Shown here piece by piece: positions 42,718-54,242 of a DNA stretch of 64,000 nt (positions are counted from its first letter, which is position 1; the number at the start of each line of letters is the position of its first letter). Source of the DNA: Chondrilla cf. caribensis (Eukaryota; Porifera; Demospongiae; Chondrillida; Chondrillidae); the NCBI GenBank assembly GCA_964020155.1, contig OZ026546.1, positions 3,482,900 to 3,546,899 of the forward strand, written 5' to 3'. The notes beneath the pieces are model-generated. The model saw only the letters and a program-made list of their open reading frames with translations. It had not been told where the DNA came from and did no database searches. The position numbers and the translations under genes are program-made.

Positions 42718-45532
42718 TATTCCCTAGGTATTTTCACTGAACTATATAATTAAAAAGGCTCTACACTTACAAAACCTTCATACAATCTAAATGTAAGTCT
42801 CAACAAAGACAAAGCTATTATATACGCAAACATCAAATGACGTCAGTGGAGAGGTATGTCCCGTACGTTCCCTAGCGTAAACGGCCGGAACAGTGTCAAC
42901 ATCGACTTGCAACATATAACCCTAGATTATTACTATAATCGAGCACGTATTACGACAATTATTACACAGTAGGTAGTTTGCTATTATACCCTAATACGTA
43001 ATTTACTGTATCGTAGAATGGACATAGAAAAACACCGTTCATTTATATGGATATTTTTTACATAAATCAGACCTAACTTGGAACAACGAAGCAACTATTC
43101 CTAGCCATTATATATTTTAGTCACTTTACCTCTATAAATTAGTGTTGACCGTCAATAAAACAGTTTATCCGTTCAAGCCCTCCACCAACTCAGAACTGGA
43201 CAAGTTTTGCGATGGTCGCGGAGACATGACCAATGGCATGGGACTTCCCCGAAATGTGATAAAATGGCCGAACGTTTATTGTACGGTTGCCAAATGCAAT
43301 TTATGTGAAGTTGCCTTAAAATGGATGATTGGAGATCTCGTACTGAGTTCTGTACTATTTATAGGGTAAGAATTCGTTTATACTTACGTTTGAAGCTTGA
43401 TTTTATTTAGATGAAAGAAATTGGGAAATTGAAACGTGTCCGTATTCCTTTATTCCTCTGGTTAGTTAGCTAAGATTGTTGGGAGATTAATTTTTCATGG
43501 TAATTTGGGAGTACAGTATGTCTCTCATTCCTAATCAGCAATTTGCTTACATTGACCCTTGTTCTGTCCAGATTTTGCAGATTCACATCATACGTTGTAC
43601 TGTGGTAATACATGATGACAGTTGCAGTGGAGGATCCAGAAAAACAATCTGAGGGGGGCATGCCATATATGTGCAGTATATCTTCCGAGGCTCGCATCAT
43701 GATGATGATACTACAGTCTATTGTGTGTGGAATTTGTGCATGTGTGGCATTTGAGTATATATCACGATACTTCAAATTAGTCTCAAACATTTTGTTACTC
43801 CACTAAAAAGCTTCTAGTATTTTAGGATTTGGTAAAGATGTATTGATAGAGGTTAGAATTTTCATCTTCCACTGTACAACCGTGGACTACATAGGAGGGT
43901 GAGTGTATACATTTGTGATATCTCTTTTGAAGGCCTATTGAATATTTCATGTCTGTGCTGGGGGGCAGGCCCCTTTGGCCCTATACTAAATCCCCCACTG
44001 CAGTTAGGATGACGGTATTATGTATAAACCACTTGTGTCCATGTGTACATCTTGATTGATTGATGTAATCGAATATTGTAATTGAACTACAGATCAAACC
44101 CTCCCATGTAGTCAGGTATCAATGTATACTCACTACCCAATACTAATAAACACTGTATTACAGTGAAGTACACTATCCAAGTTATCTCTGGTCATGCCCC
44201 CAGGGAATTACTCCACCTACAAACACTGCACTGCTACAGATTGACCTAACCCTAAATTGTCGTACAACTCATGCTTGTAGATGATTTAGAAAGGGGGATT
44301 TCAATTTGATGTGTGAAACATGTTGGTACTGACAAACACAATGTATACATGTGTAGTCTATGGTACAGTGGAGAGTGGTGAAGCTTCAAAGAACCTTTCT
44401 CTGGCCCACAACAAGGCCACTGGTTTGAATTTCAATCACCCAATAGTCTGGCAGGAGGGGAGGGGTTGTACAATGTAATCCAATCCCTCTCACTGGTCTG
44501 TGTTGACCTGTATGCAGCTAACTTGAGATGTGACAAATGTACTAATATTGGTTTAGATTGTATATTATGAATTTTACTAGTATAGTCTATTGAGTAATAG
44601 TGTTGTTTTTTTGATATTTATGTATATTTTCATTTCATAAGTTTAATACTATATATTAATTTTTATACACCACAATGTATTTATAGTATAAATAATTAAT
44701 ACTGCAATTATATTTAATGTGTAATGCATGTAATTATACAAAATAGTTTGTGTACTTGTTTGAAAGATTATAATACAATATTTATATTATAGTAATACTG
44801 AGAATTGACAATAATATTATGCTTACACATAATGCTTATACAAGTACATCTATTTCAATGAAGGTGTGAATTGCTCCAATTGTTGGCAGACAGATCTATA
44901 TACAATTTTACTGTTTTGTCCCTCTGACCTTGTTTATCAATAATTGAACTCCTTTTATGAGTCGCGATTGACTGAATCCTGATTCTGTATGCTATCAATA
45001 TCCTTTTTGGTATGCACTTATATGACTGTTAGCGTTGTTAGAAGTTTGATACGGTCACATGCCCGTGCACTTTTCTGTCTGTCATAACATTATTACAATG
45101 CTGTATTTGGTGAATATGTATAGCAATTGAAAATGATTGTATGTACAATGTGGTGTGCACCATATATATTATATTTACGAGGATAACAAGTATCGATGAA
45201 TAGTTTTGTATGTACTGAGCATATGCACGTATATATAGTGCTAATATAATATGTGTATTTGTGCACATATAATGTAATAATTATAATATCTATGTGTGGG
45301 TATGGTTGACTGTGTGCGTACTATCTATATATGTATGTGTGCATGTATGTGTTTATAATATTATTATTCAGCTGTTCACATACACGTGCAATACATCTGT
45401 ATCATATTTTTATTAAACACTCCATTATAGTACCTTTGTTGTATTAATTAAACAGTCAAACTGTTCCTGTGGATTAATACAATACTACATGAAATGCACA
45501 ATTGTCTCATTTTTAATACAATTTAATATGGT
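42718..45532. other. Ig3 upstream and Ig4 downstream spacer
   Basis: Contains the Ig3 promoter-like element near 43240-43270. About 43990-45530 is shared with the DNA downstream of Ig8 and Ig9 (58600-59640 and 61740-63370), including the ACAAGGCCACTGGTTTGAA block (44413, 62131). No gene is supported; open frames here are not conserved between the copies. Confidence 0.55.
43240..43270. promoter_or_regulatory. NF-kappaB-like site plus ATGGCC element, Ig3
   Basis: GGGACTTCCCC at 43240-43250 matches the kappaB consensus GGGRNWYYCC perfectly, and AAAATGGCCG follows ~10 bp later. Distance to the Ig3 start codon is ~520 bp, farther than in the other genes. Confidence 0.6.
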
Positions 45533-46887
45533 TCAAAGGTTAATGTAAAGTCTTTCATTGGGCACTGGATTCATCTCCATGGTAACATATGCTGGATTGT
45601 GTTCTGTCACTACTATGTCTTCAGGTGGTCTCTCATCACCACCTCCCACAGCTGGATCTGAAGGACAGAATAAGCATATGCTTCATGGATGTACTACAGT
45701 ACCAGCTATACAAATAGTGCAATCATCCCCGAACTGTTCCATTTGGTATGTTAGGTACCACACGTGTAATAGACAACAGAAATGTAACCGATATTTAACC
45801 ATGACGCATGTACATAAATAGAGATGTACGGATGCATGGACACGCAGACAGACAGACACATGCACACACACATGTGACATGCTGTATATTTGTGTACCTG
45901 TTTTCCTGTGATGTGAACGCAGCAGGATTACAACACCAAGGATAACAGCTGCTGTAACAAGGAGCAAAGCCAGTACTATAGCGACAGGCACAGCCACAGG
46001 AACTACAGGGACTGAAGTGGACAACAACACCACAGTGGAATGGCAATACACTGGATAGATACAAGCTTATCCATGTTATTCCTTACATTGGTCATAATTG
46101 ATATCAACTTTTTGTATATCAAGACCTGCATAAAAATGGCAACCTAAATACCACTCGCAAAACTTCCAAAGTACATTTAGTAATACCACATACCATTTGA
46201 TGTGTTATAGACAGGAACTGTCATATTCTTGTAGAGACCAAAGTCCTCTCCTTCAACTTGTGTTTCAACTTTTAAAGGATACTCTACATCTGGTGACAGC
46301 CCCTCAGACTCGAAGGTATCATTATGTCTTCCAATGAGAGACGTGTTGTTAACTGTAATTCTCACTTGTTCCAGTGGAGGACACCCTTCACTAGTAACAT
46401 TCAACAACACTAGCAAAGAGGGTTCCTTTCTCATGTATGAAATGGATAATTTTAGCTGAGAATCTGAAAGAAGGAAATGTTTATATAATTACACACAGCA
46501 GATAACAAACTCCAAACATTGTGTACCTCTGAATGTAACATTAATCACTTCACTGGGGAAATCCACATCAAGAGACACTACACAAGTGTAGCTGGTTACA
46601 CTAGGCTGAGTTTGAGTGATACCGACTCTAGTGAATCCTTCTGTTAGAGATGTGCTTGTACTGTGTCCGGCCATTCCATCGAGTCCTCCTATCGTGGTAA
46701 ATGTGTCATTTACCTTCCAGGATGATGCAGGTACATTTTCCCACTTGCATATAAATCTGGCAGTCTCTCCAGGACAGAAAACATCCTTGTTCTGCTCAAT
46801 CTTCAGTTGAGGAACTTCACAACAAACTAGAGATATATTATAGAAATGTAGTAGTAGTAGAAATACGTAAACTGAAATTTTAGCCAT
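45533..46887 (-). CDS. Ig4: Ig/FN3-like receptor with NPxY/YxxM/YxNL tail
   Basis: Exons in order: 46887-46527, 46463-46194, 46125-46087, 46011-45898 and 45657-45533, summing to 909 bases or 302 residues. The signal peptide (MAKISVYVFLLLLHFYNISL) is followed by an Ig domain (FICKW, SSWKVND, TSYTC) and an FN3-like exon. The stalk is LDIQKVDINYDQ. The membrane segment is VPVAIVLALLLVTAAVILGV with RSHHRK inside. The tail encodes GGGDERPPED, NPAYVTM, ten residues and YINL at the end: PTB, PI3K-p85 and Grb2-type docking motifs in series, with ITAM-like spacing. The ectodomain resembles Ig3 and Ig8, so Ig3/Ig4 form a second putative inhibitory/activating pair. The promoter has a kappaB-like site 118 bp upstream of the start. 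Confidence 0.83.
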
Positions 46888-47004
46888 TGTACCCTAGGTA
46901 TATTTAACCCTGTATAATCCTAACCATTACTGAACTCTATATATATTGTATAACAGACGGCTTACCCAAAAGTCACATCCAGGAATCACGTAAACGTACC
47001 AAAT

Positions 47005-47040
47005 GGGACTTCCCCGAACTCAGATAAAATGGCCGCCATT
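47005..47040. promoter_or_regulatory. NF-kappaB-like site plus AAAATGGCCGCC, Ig4 promoter
   Basis: GGGACTTCCCC at 47005-47015 is followed by GAACTCAGAT and AAAATGGCCGCC. The same order and spacing recurs upstream of Ig6, Ig7 and Ig8. The second element resembles a YY1 site. It could instead be a start codon on the plus strand, since ATGGCCGCC here opens a short frame ending at a possible donor (CGGCAG then GTTTG). Confidence 0.65.
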
Positions 47041-49121
47041 TATTTGTGTCGGCAGGTTTGTAAAGGGATCTTATATTGAGGATGAAAATAGTTTGGTGAT
47101 ACTTATTTGATTTGCTTATGTCATTTTTATAGGATAGTAATTTTATTCCTGAATTGTCAGAGTCGGTTGACCTACCGGAGGAAATACCAGTTTTGTTATG
47201 GTTAACACGAAAGTAAGACTTGTTGAATTTTGAATCATTATAATCTCATAGACGTATGCGTCGAAAGACCTTCACTCTGGATTGTTCAATACCGATAATG
47301 CATAACTCATCTGTAATGAAGAATACTGTTAGTTCTCCTTGTGTGCTCCCATATGCATATAGTTGGGTGCCATGGATCCACTCTCTTTTATGAACTCACT
47401 TTTGGAGAATATTTCCCAAAAGACAGATAGTGTGTTTTTATTCTGCTACAATCAATATTCATACAATTACCATACTCCACTGCTCTAGTGGTATATTCAT
47501 GTAGGTGCCAATATGAAATGAGAGGACAGTGAAACCTCTATTGAAAGGACGCTCTGAATAAAGGACACCATATAGAAATTACCTCACTACAAAGGACACT
47601 TTCTAAGGCATTCAAAATAGACTTCCCTATAGTGTTGATACATTTTTCACCTCTGAAGAGTAGACAATCTCTCTTCAGTGGACAAATTATCTGGTCCCAA
47701 TGTGCCCTTTATAAAGAGGATTCATGTACTGTAGACCTTTAGTATCCCTTTTGGGTGGTGGGTAGGAAGGTGCTCTTATCCTGACTGGGGGCGGGTGACA
47801 ATAGCTCATGGGGCTACTATTAGGGCTCTAATTTATATTATTGTGGTAGCTACTCTCAAAACATGTTAGTGCATAGAAGTAATAGCTATACATATCTACT
47901 TTAAAATATATGAAATTTAAAGGCTGGTGTTCATTACTTTGAGGAAATCCAAACAAATTACTTGTCCCCCTATGACTGACCAAATTGTGGACTGATTTAT
48001 ATTGCCAGTAGAAAATTATATTGATGAATTACGTCATTCAGCCTATAAACTTCTAAAGATAGTACATGCAATATAATTATAATTGGTTGAAATTTGAAGA
48101 ATTTGATTATAAGAATTTATATGTGTGTTAATAGACTAACCTGTATCTACCGATGTCCCAGCGTCAATAAAGAAGTAGTTATTATAGACTTACATCAATA
48201 CACGGCTTCACCAATAAAATACACCGAGACAGACAACAGAATTTTCGGGCTGCTTATGGCACCCAATAATTCCATTTATCTATAGTGTACAATTGAACAG
48301 GCCAATCCCATATCGAAATGGTCCTATGATCCTAACGAGACAGACAACAGAATTGGTGGGCGCTTATTCCATTAAACTACAGTTTAGGATTGAACAGGTC
48401 AACCCTGTATTGAAATGGTCCTATCCTACTGTCCACAATAATGTTTGCCCACCGTGTGTATAGTGTATGCATGATAAGCTTGTCTTTATCCCACAAGTCG
48501 TTTAATATTCAGCAAAACCAGTATACTAGAAAGATATGTTCTTCCTAGGCGATCCAAGACATGTACTGAACTAAACTAGGGATATTTTGTCTACGTAGCG
48601 ATCTCCAGCCCCACTCTTCATTTGGCTATTCTGCCTACAGATATGTACATATGTGTAACATCACTGCACAGAAATTCAGGATCTGTTTGGATAACACTTG
48701 GACATAGACATAGCATTATCTATAGCTGGCTAAGCCTAGGCCTCCTTCACAATGCAATTATGACCCTATGCTGAAATGATATGAGGCTATAGGAGAGACA
48801 GCCTACTCTAAATAACCATCAGCCGTTAATTTCAAGTACCAGCACTGGTCCAGTGATCTGCAGGTGGCACAGAATGGTATCATCATCCAGTTCTGTGTCC
48901 TTTGAAGGTCAGTATCAATGCTGACAAGTACAATCGTACATAATAACATATATTGCATGGCAGATGAACATTTTATATTAGAAACAATCACCCCATGTGG
49001 CCAGGTGCATATTGGTAAAGATGGCCAGGCTGTCATAAGATAAGGTGTGATTAATATGAAACTTCAAGCAAAGAGGCTTCAAGCCAGGTAGACACATGTG
49101 TGGTCAGTAGAAATTAGACTA
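47041..49121. other. Spacer Ig4 to Ig5 with truncated duplication
   Basis: Holds a degenerate CAGTG-type MITE (about 47527-47735). About 48110-49120 is a copy of the Ig1-Ig2 spacer (33600-34700), with a local tandem duplication of ~90 bp near 48230-48425 (AGACAGACAACAGAATT twice). No Ig1-type gene follows the copy, so the duplication stopped short or the gene was deleted. Confidence 0.55.
47527..47735. mobile_element. Degenerate CAGTGAAACCTCTATT MITE
   Basis: The left end CAGTGAAACCTCTATTGAAAG is clear and the interior matches the element at 62836-63031 (GAAATTACCTC, CACCTCTGAAGAGTAGACA). The right end (AAAGAGGATTCATGTACTG) is mutated. Confidence 0.65.
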
Positions 49122-50754
49122 CTAAAGGTTATCATAAAGTTGATGCAGGTGCTCTGGATTCATCTCCATGGAAACATAAGCTGGGTTTTGCTCTGGCACT
49201 ACTAAGTCTTCTGGTCTTCCCACAACATCTTCATATTTAGGCTCTGCAGCTGGATCTAGATGGTGGAATGATTTGTTAATTCTGTACCAATCACATATGG
49301 TATTATAATTAATTTGTGCAATTTTAGCTTTTCTCACAATAAGTTCTAAATGTTCCATCTGCACGATTGTACCATACAATAACCTAATACATGTAGTTTT
49401 TAAAAATAATATGCCATTATCATAGACTAGATGAATGGGATAGAGAATTATAATTAAATGGATAATTACAAGAAGAAACATGCAGTCCACTTGATAACAT
49501 TGTTAAGTGTATTGTACATATATGTTGTACATAGTTGTACAACTACGTATATGAACCTAGCAAGTACATACCATTTTTCTTCCCATTATGACGAGAACAT
49601 AACCAGGAACATGGCCATTACAAGGGACATGCAGTCCACTTGATAACAAGTGCATTAGACATGTATAGTTGTACAACTTACAAACCTAGCATGTACATAC
49701 CATTTTTCTTTCCATTATGACGACAAAGTAGCATGGTTACAACACCAAGGATGACAGCTGCTGCAACAAGGAGCAAAGCAAGTAATATGGCAACAGGCAC
49801 AGTCACAGGAACTACAGGGACTGAAGTGGACAACAACATCACAGTGGAATGACAGAATATGTACATTAGATTCTGATCAATTTCTTACATTGTTCAGTAC
49901 TTACAGCCACTTCACCATCTACATAGGAAAAATTCAAGTTAATCTCCAACTTGCATAGCACATTCACATAGGTATAACACATACCATCTGTATCTGGTTC
50001 ATCATAAATGTGAACTGGTATCTCTTTATAAAGACTGAATCCCTCTCCCTTAACCTGTGTCTCAACTCTCACTGTGTAGGATTCACCTGATGTCAAACTC
50101 TCAAATCTGAAGCTATCATTATGCCTTCCAATGATAAACGTATCATTAACTGTAAATCTCACTTGTTCCAGTGGAGGACATCCTTCACTGGTAACATTCA
50201 ACAATACTAGCAAAGAGCTTTCCTCATTTGTACACAATACAGATAGTTCAAGCTGAGAATCTGAAAGAAAGCCACAAAACAGTTACACAATCCACTAAGC
50301 TTAACAAGTATTAACCAAGATGTACCTTTGAATTTCACATCAAAAGTCTGGGAAAACTGCCTATGTCAGAGGTCACACAAGTGTAGGTAGTTGCACTAGG
50401 TTGAGTTTGAGTGATACTGACAATAGTATATCTTCCTAGTATCGACGAGTTTACACTGTGTCCTATAATATTATTGAGTTCATCAAGGGTGGTTTTTGTA
50501 CCATTCACAATCCAGGTTAATGCTGGCCTTTCAAGATCTTTCCAGGTACAAATAAGTCTGACTGTCTCTCCCAGGCAGAAAACATCCTTGTTCTGGTCAA
50601 TCGTCAGTTGAGGAACTTCACAGCAAACAAGACTGACATAGGAGAATAAACACAGTAAATTGATACAGTGGAGGAATCTCTTACAACATGATCCCCACAT
50701 GATTGGGACAACAAAACAACTATTCCTAGAGGCTGTATACGGCTCTTGTTTCAC
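49122..50754 (-). pseudogene. Ig5: NPxY/YxxM/YxNL receptor, frameshifted in Ig exon
   Basis: Exons in order: 50754-50326, 50260-49985, 49918-49889, 49820-49701 and 49255-49122. They resemble Ig2 throughout, including the KYEDVV, NPAYVSM and YDNL tail. Near 50345-50352 the Ig exon lacks four bases present in Ig2, so the frame leaves the domain at SFPRLLM and stops. The summed length (989) is likewise not divisible by three. Everything downstream of the lesion is intact, so the loss is recent, or the product is a short secreted Ig domain. Part of the membrane exon and its flank is duplicated at 49478-49600. The promoter has a kappaB-like site at 50865-50875. Confidence 0.75.
49478..49725. repeat. 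Local tandem duplication across Ig5 membrane-exon donor
   Basis: ATGCAGTCCACTTGATAAC and the CATACCATTTTTCTT donor region occur twice, about 49478-49600 and 49628-49725. The left copy is a non-functional piece of the membrane exon end. Confidence 0.75.
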
Positions 50755-50864
50755 TTTTACAAATGCATGCTTACCGTAAATAGAACGGTACTTTTGTATA
50801 GTCTATAGTACGGTTGTATCCCTACACGAAATGACGACCTTACGATTGCGATTAATGATAGGTT

Positions 50865-50900
50865 GGGCTTTCCCCAAACTATGCGACAAAATGGCTGACG
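50865..50900. promoter_or_regulatory. kappaB-like site plus ATGGCTGAC element, Ig5 promoter
   Basis: GGGCTTTCCCC (50865-50875; one mismatch to GGGRNWYYCC) is 111 bp upstream of the Ig5 start, followed by ACAAAATGGCTGACGG. The Ig2 promoter shares the flanks but has lost the kappaB word. Confidence 0.5.
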
Positions 50901-51109
50901 GATCGAAACCAGTTGCTTCTAAAAGGGTCTTATAAATGGAGGAATGGCAATCTTCTAATGGTGCGTGCAAGCCTACTTATGTACTGCTTGTAGGGTAATG
51001 TACGTTATGGCTGAATTGGCAGGATTAATTGACCTGTTAGAGCAAAATGCCAGTTCCGTTAACGCTAGCGCTATGATTTATGTGTTCATTACTGAATGTA
51101 TTCAAAAAA

Positions 51110-51771
51110 TACACTACATCTGGTGCCAGTCCCTCAAAACCGAAGTATCATTATGTCTTCCAATGACAGACTCGTTGTTTACTGTAACTCTCGCATGTTC
51201 CAGTGGAGGACACCCTTCACTAGTACTAGTAACATTCACTGATCATGACACGATCAAGAAGGTTTTCTTTCTCTTATATGAAATGGATAATTCAAGCTGA
51301 TAATCTGAAAGAATGACACATATATAATTACCCAAACAATTTTACTGTTTGTAATTTTTAATTACACAAGCAACAGATAGCGACCTTCAAATAATATTGT
51401 GTACCTCTGAATGTAACATAAACCACTTCACTGGGAACATCATCGACAGCTGCAGACACTGCACAACTGTGGCTGGTTACACTATAGGCTGAGTTTAAGT
51501 GATACTGACTCTAGTGAATCCTTCTGTTAGAGATGTATTTATATGGTGTCCGTCCATTCCATTGAGTCCTCCTGGTGTGTTGAGTGTTCCATTTACCTTC
51601 CAGGATGATACAGGTGCTTTGTCCCACTGGTATATGAGTGTGGCAGTCTCTCCCAAACAGATAACATCCTTGTTCTGCTCAATCTTCAGTTGAGAAACTT
51701 CACAGCAAACAAGAGATACGTATGTCAGAGAACAAGAGTAGTAGAAAACTGCAAACAAAAATTTCTGTCAT
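51110..51771 (-). pseudogene. Ig6: truncated Ig-receptor pseudogene
   Basis: A signal/Ig exon (51771-51405) and part of an FN3-like exon (51304 to about 51110) are recognisable. Lesions: a frameshift inside the signal peptide (the frame from MTEIFVCSFLLLLF ends before the Ig domain); a TAA where relatives have CAA in SITQTQ; a 2-base insertion (CCTATAGTG for CCTAGTG) just after; and a broken, truncated FN3 exon. Stalk, membrane and tail exons are absent. The promoter, with GGGGCTTCCCC at 51886, is still recognisable. Confidence 0.85.
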
Positions 51772-51885
51772 CGTATCATAATTGTGTTTAACCATATCTA
51801 GCACTCTGGATATGTGCGAGATATTATTACAACCCGGAAGGTTAATTGAAATGACGACTCCAGCAATTGCACAAGCATACCTAAT

Positions 51886-51920
51886 GGGGCTTCCCCTAAA
51901 CTCAGACAAAATGGCCATCA
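51886..51920. promoter_or_regulatory. NF-kappaB-like site, Ig6 pseudogene promoter
   Basis: GGGGCTTCCCC at 51886-51896 fits GGGRNWYYCC and is followed by CTCAGACAAAATGGCC. It lies 115 bp upstream of the old start codon. Confidence 0.55.
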
Positions 51921-52654
51921 GATCAATGCCTTCAGTTTCGTGGCGGCTAAGGGGGTCATGGAAGTAGCAGTAGTTTGATGGTACTTTCAGACTTAGTTAT
52001 GTACTTCTTGTAGAATAACAGGTGTTGTGGCTGAATTGGCAACATCATTTGACCTGACAGAGGAAAATATCAGTTTCATTGTGGTTGAATTTTATAACGA
52101 CAGTAAATCTTGTCGAATTCAGTTTCCTGGTTTGTTATCTTATGGACGTATACATTGAAAGGACCTATAAACTATGGTACAGTACTAAATTGTTGAAACC
52201 CCTTCTGAACCATGTAATAGAATTTTATAACAATATAAATAAACATGGCAGTTACGTACTTTACTGGTGTTTATCATTTTGCAATACTATTTTATCTGTA
52301 GGTCCACCAACCAAGGGACACAGTTAACATAACATGTTATCTTTGTTATAGTCTACTGGGTAATAGCAGTGATATTAATGTTTATTTTATTCACAGCAAA
52401 ACATATAATTTATTCACTAGATATTTTGCATAATATATATTTTACATACATTACAATGTACTCACAGTATTATTTCTATGATTATATTCTACATATAATT
52501 GATTTAATTATAATACTGGATTTTTTGTAGACATGTATTTGTACATATATTAATGTTTAATATGTACAGTTATCTTTGTAAATTGTATTGATATTTATTG
52601 TGCCACGGTGGTTGTGCAATATAGGCATACGGTAGTATGTCGATGTGTCTGTCT

Positions 52655-52720
52655 GTCTGTCTGTGTGTGTGTGTGTGTGTGCGTGCGTGTACATGTGTGC
52701 GTGCGTCACCAGGTTCTAAG

Positions 52721-52764
<44 letters not shown>

Positions 52765-52792
52765 TGCACACACACACGCGCGCACACACTTG
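52655..52792. repeat. TG tract facing a CA tract (inverted microsatellite)
   Basis: (TG)n at ~52661-52710 and (CA)n at ~52725-52790 are separated by CACCAGGTTCTAAGC. The two tracts are complementary and could form a long hairpin; CTGT repeats precede it. Confidence 0.9.
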
Positions 52793-53943
52793 ACATGGAT
52801 GCACACAAGCATGCCTGCTGTTTGTGTATGTAGTGCAGATACATACCTGTTTCATGTTCCTTGGTGTTGTAACTGCCATATAAGTAGTATCAGTACTCAT
52901 GGTGGCCACGTCCTTCTTATAGGTGACAGAAGGCAGATTGTGAGATATTGCTTTCTGTTTGAGTTGTGCCATATAAGACGGAAGTGTGTAGTAGTGTTAG
53001 CTATTTTGGTTGGTTGTATTACCCTGTGTGTAAGTCCCTTTGATAAGGAACTATCTCCAATGTAGTGGATCGATCACAGTTGTTGTCTTATCCCCTACCA
53101 ATTGGTACTCTTGTCTCTGAAACCCCTTATTAGGGCCACCAAGTGTATTTTGGAAATACATTTTCCATATTTGGGGGCTGCCTTTGGAAGACAGTGTACT
53201 CCTTGGGAAACCCATCGATGCTGGTCACATCTTCAGTCATCTATATACATAATAATATTATAATATTTGATTTAGTATTCATGCAGATACATTACATTTT
53301 TATATTTCAAGGCAGTGTAATGCCATTTAATTGTAAGGCACCAATACAGCATAAAGATGTGAATATTGAATAGTTGTATTTCTCCTATTCTGCAGATGCT
53401 ACTGGCAGTTATTATTTATACATAAACTGTACACAGGATACCCAAACCTTTGTTATTGTCTTATTTTTTGCAATTGTATGGTCATTTTTCACCACAAACC
53501 TTGTTTTTTGAGTTCAGCATGGAAATATGTACATCTCCACTATTTGGATTCACTGGGGGTCTGCTAGACACTTTCTGAAGATAAGATGGAGATCCAAGGA
53601 ATGCTGCTGCCTTTTCAGTGGACAAAGAACTGACTTTGCTCAGAAGTAATACCATATTGTTACCTTGAGAAACCGTACGTGCTATTAATCGCAAGAGCAA
53701 CTATAAATTGTCTATAAAAGGAAAAAATGCTTCTATTTTTATCAATTAAACGATAAATTATTTTTAGAACCAGTTTGATTTACTGCTTGTTTCATGAAAG
53801 ATATAGCTATGTGCTGTACATACAGTGCTGTATGAACCATGCAAGTGTTACCGATTTATGATATGTGTACTTGTGTTTCCTGTTGAGTCAGATTCTCCCA
53901 ACAGCAAAATAAGGAACCTTGATGATGTATAAAAGACTTCCGT

Positions 53944-54048
53944 TCCTTATCACATGACTTCTGCTCCTTATCACATGATTTCTGCTCCTTGTCACATGAT
54001 TTCTGCTCCTTGTCACATGATTTTTGTTCCTAGTCACGTGCTGTATGT
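53944..54048. repeat. 21-bp tandem repeat with E-box, five copies
   Basis: Five consecutive units follow TCCTTRTCACATGATTTCTGC. The CACATG word becomes CACGTG in the last copy. The repeat ends ~195 bp upstream of the oxidase frame and presents five evenly spaced E-box-like sites. Confidence 0.88.
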
Positions 54049-54242
54049 TCTTCATTGTTCCGTTCCATTCCTTGTTTTAGTCACTCTGCCATTTTTCTGA
54101 CAGTCACGCTCTCGATGTTAATTAGGGCGTCACATGTAAATTCAACACCAAATATATTCATAGTTAATAATGAATATACTTTGCATTTAATTATGAAAGG
54201 TCCCCAGGTGGTCATGCACATTTGCGTAAAGTGTGAAGATTA

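Larger units (their letters stand above)
51921..54242. other. Spacer between Ig6 and the multicopper oxidase
   Basis: Contains a TG-then-CA inverted microsatellite (52655-52792) and a 21-bp tandem repeat (53944-54048). I looked for the first two cupredoxin domains of the downstream oxidase here and found no convincing exon. Confidence 0.55.

Noticed and set aside
43612..43806. Plus-strand frame MMTVAVEDPEKQSEGG onward near the Ig3 promoter
   Set aside because: Not conserved in the other Ig promoters, no splice partner, no recognisable domain.
44401..44470. Possible tRNA-like segment (GGTTTGAATTTCAATCACC)
   Set aside because: No acceptor stem, D-arm or anticodon loop could be assembled around it; it belongs to the duplicated intergenic spacer.
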